Part shown: positions 17,907 through 25,689 of the stretch, piece by piece
How positions within the stretch are numbered: position 1 is the first letter of the stretch
How the letters are laid out: each line of letters starts with the position of its first letter
Assembly (NCBI GenBank): GCA_035719105.1
Contig: DASTGN010000009.1
Span: 1 to 64,000, forward strand
DNA length: 64,000 nucleotides
From: UBA8389 sp035719105
Lineage (GTDB): Bacteria > Bacteroidota > Bacteroidia > Bacteroidales > UBA1402
Direction: 5' to 3'
Notes under the pieces: generated by a model
Told to the model about the DNA's origin: nothing
What the model saw: only the letters and a program-made list of their open reading frames with translations
Database searches by the model: none
Made by a program: the position numbers and the translations under genes

Positions 17907-19268
17907 ATGAAAAATCGTATTTCGGCCTCGAACATCATGAGGATGGTGTCTGTTATTGGTATTATTTGTTTATTGGCGTTGCAGTGGGTTTGGTGGGGGA
18001 ATATGTTTAGAGAAGTGGAAATGGAATATCTTAAGGATACCAAAGAATGTTTAAATCAAGCAACCGAAGATGCTATTCAAATTTTCATAGATAAACCAAA
18101 TAAAAAATTGAAGTTCGCTGAGTGGAAAGAAGGTAAAAAATTTTTAAAAGGAAATAAAAGAATTACCAGACATTCGGCAAAAAATCCTTCAGAAATACCC
18201 TACTTATTGGAAGAGGCTTTATTATTAAGAAAAGAACCCATTTCAGCAAAAATTCTAAATTTACATTTTAATAAAAAATTGAAGGAAAAGTTTGGATATA
18301 TACCTCCTCATTCCCTTAAAATTTTAAGAAAGTCAAATTTAATCGAGGATTCTGTAAAGCCAAAATTCAATAGAATTGCATTAGGTAATGGGCAAGACAC
18401 CATTTATCACCAAATCGGATTTATGGCATATGCGATGGTTGTTTTACCTTCTCCAATTGAATTATACTTAAGAAAAGGCGCTTTTATCCTAATTTTATCA
18501 ATTGTTTTGATGTTGTTAATTGGCTCGATTCTGATTTTCCAATACAAAAACATGCATCGCGACCGCAAATTCGCCGAATTCATTATTGACTACACTCGAA
18601 TGATGACCCATGAATTAAGAACGCCGGTGACTGGAATTCAGTGGATTTTTGAATCGTTTCAGAATAAAAAAATTACCGACCCAGAAATGAAATCAAGGTA
18701 CATCCAAGAAGGTGCGATTCAAACTAAAAAATTACTACTGAACATTGACAACATACTATACATGGCCCAGTCTGAACAGAGGGATATGCCGGTCAATTTA
18801 ACACAACTGGAAATTCGACCATTCATAGAAAAAATCGTGGCGAATTATAGGGATCGAAACTACTTTCCAAAAGTTGTACGGATAGAAACGCATTATGAGC
18901 CAGCCAATTTCAAATGCAGAATGGACTATGAACTCATGGAAGACGTCCTTTGCAACTTATTGGAAAATGCCATCAAGTACACGCACATAGACACGTTGAT
19001 TCAGGTTTCCTGTATTAGGGAGGGTAACGACATCAAAATTTCTGTTCGTGATAATGGAATGGGCATGTCAGCGGTAGATCAAAAACGTATTTTTGAGCTT
19101 TTTGAGCGGGGTTCATTCAAAAAAAGCCAGAAATTCCCTGGCTTTGGCATCGGATTGCACTTGGTTGAACGGGTGGTGAAAGCGCATGGCGGAAAGATCT
19201 CGGTGGTGAGCGAACCGGGTAAAGGTGCTGAATTCATCATCAAGTATACCTCAGTAGAAGTATCTTGA
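17907..19268 (+). CDS. Sensor histidine kinase (paralogue 1)
   Basis: 453 residues. Membrane helix 1 at about 11-29 (MVSVIGIICLLALQWVWW), a periplasmic sensor region to about 195, then helix 2 (FILILSIVLMLLIGSILIFQ). HisKA with MMTHELRTPVTG (phospho-His), then HATPase_c: N box NLLENAIKYTH, G1 DNGMGM, F box FELFERG, G2 GFGIGLHLVERV. Same build as the kinase at 23630 (LALQWVW / LLFLQYSW; HELRTPVTG / HELKTPISG). No response regulator is adjacent, so it may signal to the one at 24970. Its 3' end overlaps the convergent membrane-fusion gene by 29 bases. Confidence 0.88.
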   Translation: MKNRISASNIMRMVSVIGIICLLALQWVWWGNMFREVEMEYLKDTKECLNQATEDAIQIFIDKPNKKLKFAEWKEGKKFLKGNKRITRHSAKNPSEIPYLLEEALLLRKEPISAKILNLHFNKKLKEKFGYIPPHSLKILRKSNLIEDSVKPKFNRIALGNGQDTIYHQIGFMAYAMVVLPSPIELYLRKGAFILILSIVLMLLIGSILIFQYKNMHRDRKFAEFIIDYTRMMTHELRTPVTGIQWIFESFQNKKITDPEMKSRYIQEGAIQTKKLLLNIDNILYMAQSEQRDMPVNLTQLEIRPFIEKIVANYRDRNYFPKVVRIETHYEPANFKCRMDYELMEDVLCNLLENAIKYTHIDTLIQVSCIREGNDIKISVRDNGMGMSAVDQKRIFELFERGSFKKSQKFPGFGIGLHLVERVVKAHGGKISVVSEPGKGAEFIIKYTSVEVS

Positions 19269-19779
19269 TGGGATTGAAAAATCGAACGAGAAGCCGAACG
19301 TCTTCGGTGATGATGTCGGCATTGCCTTGCATTTGTTTGGTTATAGGCAACTGAATGCCGTAATTGGTGACCAGACCTTTTGGAAAACGTATTTCTACAA
19401 GATACATTCCGTTTGAATCGGGCGTGTTGGATATCTGTGCCACCTTGCCTTCTATGAAACCGAATTCTTGCTCGGGGAAATTGTCAAGCCGAACTAGAGC
19501 GCGCTGACCTACCCGGGCTTTTCCTGAGCCTTTTGCAGGGAGTAACATGCTGCAGACGGGGCTGATACTGTCCCTTGATTCAACGATTGACTCGGTGGTC
19601 AAGGTGACGGCACCCGATAATCGATCTGGGTATTTAAAGAGGTAACAGCCTAACAGCAAAAGCAATAGAACCAAACCGATAACCGAGATACCCCATCGCA
19701 GAATTGCTGGAGGCACTGCACCCATCACGTCTTGTACATCTTCGCTACGAAGTTCAATGTTCTTTTCTCGATCCTGCAT
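19240..19779 (-). CDS. Short HlyD-like membrane-fusion protein of a peptide exporter
   Basis: 179 residues. N-terminal IELRSEDVQDVMGAVPPAIL and one membrane helix (about 31-49) as in Bacteroidota HlyD-like adaptors, then a direct jump to the C-terminal beta-barrel part: GKARVGQRALVRLDNFPEQE, EGKVAQIS, IRFPKGLVTNYG, GNADIITEDVRLLVRFF. Usual adaptors of this type have about 400-450 residues; the lipoyl half-motifs and the coiled-coil hairpin that reaches the outer-membrane partner are missing here. It begins 12 bases after the ABC exporter stop and should work with it. Whether it is a functional short form or an internal deletion is open. Confidence 0.8.
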   Translation of the reverse strand: MQDREKNIELRSEDVQDVMGAVPPAILRWGISVIGLVLLLLLLGCYLFKYPDRLSGAVTLTTESIVESRDSISPVCSMLLPAKGSGKARVGQRALVRLDNFPEQEFGFIEGKVAQISNTPDSNGMYLVEIRFPKGLVTNYGIQLPITKQMQGNADIITEDVRLLVRFFNPIKILLLRYT

Positions 19780-19791
19780 TCTTGTAATCTT

Positions 19792-21999
19792 TTAACTGCC
19801 CAGTTCCAATTGATTTTTCACTAAATCATAATAAATGCCCCGTTTTTCGGTCAGGGTCTGATGATTGCCGACTTCAGCAATTTTGCCTTGATCGAGTACC
19901 ACGATTTGATCGGCATCGCGCACGGTACTCAGGCGGTGAGCCACGACGACAACGGTCTTTCCTTTGTAAAAACGATGGAGTTGTTCGAGTATGATTTTTT
20001 CATTATTGGCATCCAATGCGTTGGTAGCTTCGTCGAAAAACAAGTATTCCGGATTTTTGTAGACAGCCCTGGCAATAAGAATCCGTTGTTTTTGACCTTG
20101 ACTGAGCCCCATGCCTTCCATGCCAATTTTGGTGTTGTAGCCCATGGGCAGGGCATCGATGAATTCTCGGATGTTAGCAACCGTGGCTGCATAACGCAAT
20201 TGGTCCTTGTTGGGTTCATCCTCGCCGATGGCGATGTTATTGGCTATGGAATCGGAGAAAAGAAAACCATCTTGAAGCACCGAACCCGTTTTATTACGCC
20301 AGAGGTGCGGATTGAGTGTGTTCAGCGGGGTATTGCCTACTTTAATGGTGCCCCGACTGGGGTCGTAGAAGCCGAGCAACAACTTGACGAGCGTAGTCTT
20401 GCCGCTTCCGCTGGCTCCAACAATAGCGGTCACTTTGCTTTCAGGAAGGAGGAGGTTTAGTTCGTCGAGCACAAATCGGGGGTCGGAACCATCATAACTG
20501 AAGCTCAAATTATTGACCATCAGACTTTTATCGTCTGGCAGTTCGTTGAGCTTGGAAGATAGGGTTTGCTCCTCGTCTTCTTGGCCGTGGATTTCGTTCA
20601 GTCGTTCCAAGCTGAGTTTGGCTTCTTGGAAACTTTGGGCAAATCCGATGAACTGATCGACCGGTGCATTCAGTTGTCCAATGATGTAGGTGATGGAGAG
20701 CATCATACCCAGGGAAATGGTTCCGTGAACCACCCCTTGTGCTGCCATAAAAGTTACGAGCAAATTGGTTGTTTGATTGAAAAACACCGACCCGACTTGT
20801 TGGAACTGGCCGATTGCCAAGCTTTTAATGCTGATCTTAAATAATTTGACTTGGATGCGTTCCCAGCTCCAGCGTTTTTGACGTTCGCAGTTGTTGAGTT
20901 TGATGTCTTGCATGCCGTTAATCATTTGGATCACATTGCTTTGCTCCTTGGCGGATTGTTCAAAGCGTTTGAAGTCCAGTGAGCGGCGGTACTTCATAAA
21001 AAAGAGCACCCACAAAACGTACAAGGTGTTTCCAAGCAAGAAAATGAGTAAGATGCTTAGGTTGTAATACCCCAAAACCAGGGCAAAAACAAAAAAATTG
21101 ATGAACGAAAACAATGTGGAAATGGAATTGCCGGTCAAAAAGGACTCAATGCGACGATGATCGCCAATGCGTTGCAAAATATCGCCCACATTTTTGGTGT
21201 CGAAGAAACGGAGGGGCATTTTCATCAATTTGATCAGGAAATCCGAGATCAAGGCAATGTTGATGCGGGTGTTCATGTGGAGCAATATCCAACTTCGAAT
21301 GTATTCCACCGAAAGTCTGGCTATAAAAATAATGGCTTGTGCCAGCAACACCAATTGGATAAAACCGATGTTTCCGTCTCGAACACCGACATCGACTAAG
21401 GATTGTGTCAGAAATGGAAAAATGAGCTGCAAAATGCTGACGACAATCATCCCGATGACTATCTGTACCAATTGCTTGCGATATGGGCTCAGGTATTTTA
21501 AGAAAAAAGAAAGGCTTCTGGCTCCATGGGTATCTTCGTCCTCCAAATCATTAAAATCGGGGCCGGGTTGAAGCAATAAGGCCACCCCTACTCCTTCGCC
21601 GTCCCGAATGGAATTCTCCCAAGATTTTCGAAATTCAGCTTCTGACAAAGTGAGTAAGCTACTGCCTGGGTCGGCTATCGATACGGTGGTACCGTGTTTG
21701 CGACTCTTACGAATAGCATGGCAAACTACGAAGTGATTGGCGTTCCAGTGGACGATGCAAGGCAAGTTCACATCGTTGCACAATTGGTCGAAAGTGATTT
21801 TAACACCAGTGGTTCTAAAGCCAATGGATTCGGCGGCTTGGCTCAACCCTCTGAGATTAACGCCGGTTTTGGTAATATAGCTTCTATCGCGCAGATTTTG
21901 AAGCGAATAACTCTTTCCATAATATTTGGCAACCATGCGCAAACAGGTGGGGCCACAATCCATGGCATCCAATTGCGTAAAGTGAGGGAAAGATTTCAT
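19792..21999 (-). CDS. C39-peptidase ABC exporter (bacteriocin/RiPP type)
   Basis: 735 residues. The N-terminal C39 peptidase has the catalytic Cys in LDAMDCGPTCLRMVAK, His in NANHFVVCHA and Asp in SIADPGSS, the set that cleaves leaders after a double glycine. The membrane domain covers about 165-460. The ATPase domain has Walker A VGASGSGKTTLVKLL, Q-loop VLQDGFLFSD, signature LSQGQKQRILIARA, Walker B YLFFDEATNALD and the His switch VVVAHRLSTV. It should trim and export the GG-leader peptide at 23315-23488. It lies between the maturase and the membrane-fusion gene, all on one strand. Confidence 0.93.
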   Translation of the reverse strand: MKSFPHFTQLDAMDCGPTCLRMVAKYYGKSYSLQNLRDRSYITKTGVNLRGLSQAAESIGFRTTGVKITFDQLCNDVNLPCIVHWNANHFVVCHAIRKSRKHGTTVSIADPGSSLLTLSEAEFRKSWENSIRDGEGVGVALLLQPGPDFNDLEDEDTHGARSLSFFLKYLSPYRKQLVQIVIGMIVVSILQLIFPFLTQSLVDVGVRDGNIGFIQLVLLAQAIIFIARLSVEYIRSWILLHMNTRINIALISDFLIKLMKMPLRFFDTKNVGDILQRIGDHRRIESFLTGNSISTLFSFINFFVFALVLGYYNLSILLIFLLGNTLYVLWVLFFMKYRRSLDFKRFEQSAKEQSNVIQMINGMQDIKLNNCERQKRWSWERIQVKLFKISIKSLAIGQFQQVGSVFFNQTTNLLVTFMAAQGVVHGTISLGMMLSITYIIGQLNAPVDQFIGFAQSFQEAKLSLERLNEIHGQEDEEQTLSSKLNELPDDKSLMVNNLSFSYDGSDPRFVLDELNLLLPESKVTAIVGASGSGKTTLVKLLLGFYDPSRGTIKVGNTPLNTLNPHLWRNKTGSVLQDGFLFSDSIANNIAIGEDEPNKDQLRYAATVANIREFIDALPMGYNTKIGMEGMGLSQGQKQRILIARAVYKNPEYLFFDEATNALDANNEKIILEQLHRFYKGKTVVVVAHRLSTVRDADQIVVLDQGKIAEVGNHQTLTEKRGIYYDLVKNQLELGS

Positions 22000-22001
22000 T
22001 A

Positions 22002-22038
22002 AGGTTCTGTTCAGGTTATGATAAGGTTCATTTAGGTT
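22002..22038 (-). promoter_or_regulatory. Four phased direct repeats upstream of the exporter gene
   Basis: AACCT (minus strand) occurs four times, at 22034-22038, 22024-22028, 22013-22017 and 22002-22006, at steps of 10, 11 and 11 bases, so all face the same side of the helix. They sit in the 75-base gap between the maturase stop and the exporter start, ending 2 bases before the ATG. They could be a regulator site or an mRNA element; no protein is known to bind them. Confidence 0.4.
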
Positions 22039-22074
22039 CTTTCAGAGCAAATATACATAAAAAACGACCACCAT

Positions 22075-23076
22075 CTATTGATAGGGATCGTAATTGCATT
22101 TGACGGGTTTGGAATAGATGTTTTGATCGTCTTGAATGTAGGCTCTGCAATCTTGGCAAACGTATCGAAGTTCACAGTCGGAACAGACCTCAATCTGATC
22201 TTTGTTTATGGTCCAAACTTTACGGAAATTTTCGTTACTGACCGCCTCAAACAACGATTTCACCGAAATATGCCCGTAATGATTTCTCATTGACGGGCAA
22301 TTTCGGATGAAACCTTGTTTGTCAACCGCGATCTTCTTGTTCAGACAGCTGTTGAAATGTACAGATTCAATGAATAGTTTCGTCTCAGCTATACAATAAA
22401 ACTCATTGGTCACCCCGCAACACTTTTCATCACGAATAACATCGCGGGTATAGATAATTGTTAACTCATCACGGTGATACACCGTGTTTTCACAGGAATT
22501 ACTTACGGTGATTTTTCGCAAAATCGGATAAGTGCTTTTAAGATCTAGTATTTTATCAAGCTCAAAGTCTTCGGAATATTCCACCAAGATCTCGAGTGTT
22601 TTGATGGAGGTATTGGGAAGGTACTTCAACTCATTAGCCAGTTTCTCGCTAGAAACAGGGTAATAGAAACGAATTTCCAAAGCTAGGCAACTTAATGCAT
22701 GTAGTTGCGGAACCAGGTCCTTCAGTGTGTGATGAGAATTGATGTCATAATCTACAATCGCGTTTGTAATATGCCGACTCTCATCGTATTTTCCCAAATC
22801 GAGATGCAGGGCACTGACAGGACTGTCGGTGGTGTATCCAAACTGGTTGTGGTATAGAAAGGTTAAATATTCTTCTACTAACTGCTTGTCTTTTAGGCCA
22901 TATTGCTCAGTAATTTCTTCGACAGTCTTTGTATTCTTGGTATCGTCCTGCACCAACATCTCGTACAGAGGCATTGGAATCGGTTGAATGATGTTTCGCT
23001 GTAAATCACAAATCACAGCTTTTCGAGCCCCTTTGACTGGAATACAACAAGAAAACAAATGAAAATATTTGTTCAT
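22075..23076 (-). CDS. SPASM-domain peptide maturase, grasp-with-spasm type (GwsS-like)
   Basis: 333 residues. The start (MNKYFHLFSCCIPVKGARKA, then ICDLQRNI) and the C-terminal Cys cluster match the grasp-with-spasm maturase family: SCLNKKIAVDKQG, NCPSMRNHYG, CSDCELRYVCQDCRAYI and KPVKCNYDPYQ. These Cys residues would hold auxiliary Fe-S clusters as in SPASM domains. No CxxxCxxC radical SAM motif is present anywhere in the protein. The partner ATP-grasp ligase usual for this system is not in the window. It is translationally coupled to the 57-residue ORF upstream (4-base overlap) and is followed by the exporter. It probably modifies the precursor at 23315-23488; the chemistry is unknown. Confidence 0.82.
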   Translation of the reverse strand: MNKYFHLFSCCIPVKGARKAVICDLQRNIIQPIPMPLYEMLVQDDTKNTKTVEEITEQYGLKDKQLVEEYLTFLYHNQFGYTTDSPVSALHLDLGKYDESRHITNAIVDYDINSHHTLKDLVPQLHALSCLALEIRFYYPVSSEKLANELKYLPNTSIKTLEILVEYSEDFELDKILDLKSTYPILRKITVSNSCENTVYHRDELTIIYTRDVIRDEKCCGVTNEFYCIAETKLFIESVHFNSCLNKKIAVDKQGFIRNCPSMRNHYGHISVKSLFEAVSNENFRKVWTINKDQIEVCSDCELRYVCQDCRAYIQDDQNIYSKPVKCNYDPYQ

Positions 23077-23246
23077 AGACGAACCACCCGGTATTTCTTT
23101 GTGTCGCTTACCAACCTGGAAATGGAACGATTAAAATTTCCATCTGCTTGGTAGTACGAATTGGTAGAAATGGGACCGGAAACTCTCTCCGAAAACAACC
23201 TCTCTGTGCGGAATATTTCTTTTTGATTGAGAATGAGGTTCGACAT
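23073..23246 (-). CDS. 57-residue ORF coupled to the SPASM maturase
   Basis: Reads MSNLILNQKEIFRTERLF in its first third, then a Ser/Tyr/Asn-rich middle (GPISTNSYYQADGNFN) and a basic end (KKYRVVRL). The TGA shares bases with the maturase ATG, the classic coupling signal, which supports translation. It has no double glycine, no Cys and no membrane segment. Not recognised. It could be a second substrate, a leader-binding helper, or a non-functional ORF that couples translation. Confidence 0.55.
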   Translation of the reverse strand: MSNLILNQKEIFRTERLFSERVSGPISTNSYYQADGNFNRSISRLVSDTKKYRVVRL

Positions 23247-23314
23247 AAAATTTCTTTAAATTTATGGAAATGGGTAAAAATCAAAGTTCAAGTAAACAGA
23301 AATCTCTAAACAAG

Positions 23315-23488
23315 TTAATGGTTAGATCCCTTAACGCCCCTTTTTATAACTAAAACATATTCTCCATCTTCATTGAGTACCCATTCGTAGGCTACTCCAC
23401 CACCTGTAATTGTTGCAAGTTCATCATTTGTCATTTTAAACATTTCAACGTTTTTTTCTGAACCTGTCTTAACTGAATTCGTTTTCAT
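23315..23488 (-). CDS. Double-glycine leader precursor peptide (putative RiPP)
   Basis: 57 residues. The leader starts MKTNSVKTGSEKNVEMF, followed by KMTNDELATITGG: hydrophobic/acidic positions before Gly29-Gly30 as in Bacteroidota GG leaders cleaved by C39 exporters. The predicted 27-residue core begins GVAYEWVLNEDGEYVLVIKR and ends GVKGSNH. It has no Cys; it is rich in Glu/Asp, Tyr, Val and Lys. It is the first gene of the maturase-exporter operon, 68 bases upstream of the next small ORF. Start chosen at the Met directly after the promoter region. Cleavage site and modification are inferred. Confidence 0.78.
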   Translation of the reverse strand: MKTNSVKTGSEKNVEMFKMTNDELATITGGGVAYEWVLNEDGEYVLVIKRGVKGSNH

Positions 23489-23521
23489 AATAATGAGTTT
23501 TAAGTGTGATAAAAAGTACTG

Positions 23522-23546
23522 ATCTTATTTTTTACAAAAATAAGAT
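23522..23546. promoter_or_regulatory. Perfect 11-bp inverted repeat in the divergent promoter region
   Basis: ATCTTATTTTT at 23522-23532 and its exact complement AAAAATAAGAT at 23536-23546, separated by three bases. A minus-strand TATTTTTG (23542-23535), a match to the Bacteroidota -7 box, lies within it, 46 bases upstream of the precursor start. It could be an operator for a dimeric regulator that controls the peptide operon, or a hairpin. Confidence 0.55.
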
Positions 23547-23573
23547 TGAAGTATGTCTTATTCCCTTAATGAA

Positions 23574-23608
23574 ATCTTGTTTAATCTTAAGGGTTTCTTA
23601 TATCTTTG
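23574..23608 (+). promoter_or_regulatory. Promoter of the second histidine kinase with direct repeats
   Basis: TATCTTTG at 23601-23608 is a full -7 match; TTGT near 23577-23580 may serve as -33. ATCTT recurs at 23574, 23584 and 23602, with a TTCTT at 23595, the first two 10 bases apart as in OmpR-family binding sites. CCCTTAA (23563-23569) and TTAAGGG (23587-23593) also form a 7-bp inverted repeat. Response-regulator binding is inference. Confidence 0.5.
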
Positions 23609-23629
23609 CACGAACGCATCTGAATCTTA

Positions 23630-24937
23630 ATGAAAACTGCCAAATTTATCAGAATCTTTTCGGTCTTAGGAATCTTGGGACTATTGTTTCTTCAATATTC
23701 GTGGTTTAAAAACTCTTATATTTTAATGGAAAATGAAATTCTTGAAAAAGTAAAAAGTAGTTTGTCCTCCACAATAGAACTCGAGTTAAAACAGCGTATG
23801 GAGATTGTTTTTGGAAAAAAAATGAAAACGATTGTTACGAATGGGTCCGAAAGTCCAGTTAAAGGTAAAATTATAAGAAAAGGCCAAATGGAGCAATCTG
23901 ATAACTTTTCTGACTTTGTACAAGATTTTATGTTAACCTTAAACAAGCCTTGTAATTTTGAAAAACTTGATAGCATTTTTAGTGCCGAACTTACAAAAGC
24001 AATAGGTTTTTCTCCAAAATATTCTATTTCATTGGTTTCCGCCAAAGTTAAAGAAAATACCAAACCCGAGAAATTTATATTTTTTGGTAAAATAACCAAA
24101 GACCAGTATGCCATGGTCACCCTGATAAATCCTTTGCAATCCATTCTTCGTCAGGCACAAATGATAATAGCCGTTTCTATTTTACTCGTTATAATAATAG
24201 GTGTGGTTTTGATCTATTTATTAAGGAGTACCTTGAAAGAAGCGAAGTTCGTAAGTTTCATCAAAGAATACACCCACGCATTGACCCACGAATTGAAAAC
24301 ACCCATCAGCGGCATATATATGGCCTCCTCGCAATTATCCTCTGGGATTTTCGAAGAAAAGCCGGAAGCCAGGCAACGATATTACGGTATGATGCGAGAG
24401 TCCAGTTCCAAATTGTTGAGCACGGTCGATCGAATTTTGTTGGTGGCCAAGGCGGAACATTCCAAAATTACGACCAACCCCACTCCCACTCAAGTCAAGC
24501 CATTCATCGATAAGATTGTGGAGACGCATCGTTCCAACAACTTCCGTCGAAAGGTGGTGGAATTGACCTCCACGTGTACGCCAGAGGATTTGATGGCCAA
24601 CTTTGATCCATTCCTGATGGAAAACGTTTTGAACAATCTGATTGACAATGCGATGAAGTATTCCGAGGAGCAAGTTAAGATTCAAGTGTTTGCCAGCCTA
24701 TCCAAAAACAAGCTGGAGATTCGTTTGAAGGATAACGGTTTCGGCATTGCTGAAAATGAGTTGAAGCACATCTTTGATAATTTTGAACGAGGCAACAAAG
24801 TACAGGGAAAAGGCATTGATGGTTTCGGCATTGGTTTGAATTATGTCAATAAGGTGATACATGCCCATAAGGGTTCCATAGAGGTGACCAGCCAGGAAGG
24901 CGTGGGTACAGAATTTTGCATACTTTTGCCGTTATAA
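23630..24937 (+). CDS. Sensor histidine kinase (paralogue 2)
   Basis: 435 residues. Two membrane helices (about 5-24, FIRIFSVLGILGLLFLQYSW, and about 175-197) flank a periplasmic domain. HisKA with HALTHELKTPISG, then HATPase_c: N box NLIDNAMKYSE, G1 DNGFGI, F box FDNFERG, G2 GFGIGLNYVNKV. It is 32 bases upstream of the response regulator, forming a two-component pair. It diverges from the peptide operon, and such arrangements in peptide loci often sense the exported peptide; that is inference here. Paralogue of the kinase at 17907. Confidence 0.9.
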   Translation: MKTAKFIRIFSVLGILGLLFLQYSWFKNSYILMENEILEKVKSSLSSTIELELKQRMEIVFGKKMKTIVTNGSESPVKGKIIRKGQMEQSDNFSDFVQDFMLTLNKPCNFEKLDSIFSAELTKAIGFSPKYSISLVSAKVKENTKPEKFIFFGKITKDQYAMVTLINPLQSILRQAQMIIAVSILLVIIIGVVLIYLLRSTLKEAKFVSFIKEYTHALTHELKTPISGIYMASSQLSSGIFEEKPEARQRYYGMMRESSSKLLSTVDRILLVAKAEHSKITTNPTPTQVKPFIDKIVETHRSNNFRRKVVELTSTCTPEDLMANFDPFLMENVLNNLIDNAMKYSEEQVKIQVFASLSKNKLEIRLKDNGFGIAENELKHIFDNFERGNKVQGKGIDGFGIGLNYVNKVIHAHKGSIEVTSQEGVGTEFCILLPL

Positions 24938-24969
24938 AAACATACTATATATATTAAGGTGTATTTGCT

Positions 24970-25689
24970 ATGATCAAACTACTGTTGGTAGAAGACGATG
25001 ACATCTTGGGTTTCATCATCAAGGAAGGGATGGAACTGATTGGGGATTATGAAGTCATGTGGTGTCAGAACCCGAAAGCCGGCTTGCTGGCATTTGACTC
25101 CTTCGTGCCAGACGTCGTGGTTTCGGACGTGGAAATGCCTGGAATGACGGGGTTGGAAATGGTCAAAATTATTCGCGATAAGAATCCGGACATTCCCATT
25201 ATTCTGGAAACAGGGGTTTCGTCTGCCAAAACGATTGTCGAAGCGTATAACATTGGCATTGACAATTACATCAAAAAACCTTTTTTACCGGCCGAACTGG
25301 ATGCTTACATACAGGTGCTGATGCGCAGAATCAATGCGGCTCCCAAACCGGTGAGTGTCGTGTCGGAACCGGAAGTCGTGGTTGGCGGGCTCGCACAGAC
25401 TTTTGGCAATTATAAGTTTGACATTAAAAGACAATCGCTGGAATCACCGAAAAAGCGTTATGAATTAACGGTGACGGAAACCTTTTTGCTGGATCTCTTG
25501 GTAAAAAACAAAGGTAAATTAGTGACCAAAGAAACGATTGCAAACACCGTCTGGGGTGGAAATCAATTTATGAACACTCAAAGTTTAGATGTATTTTTGC
25601 ACACCCTCCGCAAATATTTGGCCGACGATTCTAACATTCGAATCAAGACCGTTCGCGGTATCGGTTATGTATTTGAAATAATGGAATGA
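24970..25689 (+). CDS. OmpR/PhoB-family response regulator
   Basis: 239 residues. Receiver domain with acidic pair VEDDD, phospho-acceptor Asp in VVVSDVEMPGMTG, and Lys in YIKKPFLP; Thr/Ser switch residue in LETGVSS. The C-terminal winged helix (about 145-238) has LTVTETFLLDLLVKNKGKLV and IKTVRGIGYVFE. It is directly downstream of the second kinase and may also serve the first, which has no partner nearby. The 3' end overlaps the mutS2 start by 4 bases (ATGA), so the DNA-repair gene is coupled to signalling. Confidence 0.92.
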   Translation: MIKLLLVEDDDILGFIIKEGMELIGDYEVMWCQNPKAGLLAFDSFVPDVVVSDVEMPGMTGLEMVKIIRDKNPDIPIILETGVSSAKTIVEAYNIGIDNYIKKPFLPAELDAYIQVLMRRINAAPKPVSVVSEPEVVVGGLAQTFGNYKFDIKRQSLESPKKRYELTVTETFLLDLLVKNKGKLVTKETIANTVWGGNQFMNTQSLDVFLHTLRKYLADDSNIRIKTVRGIGYVFEIME

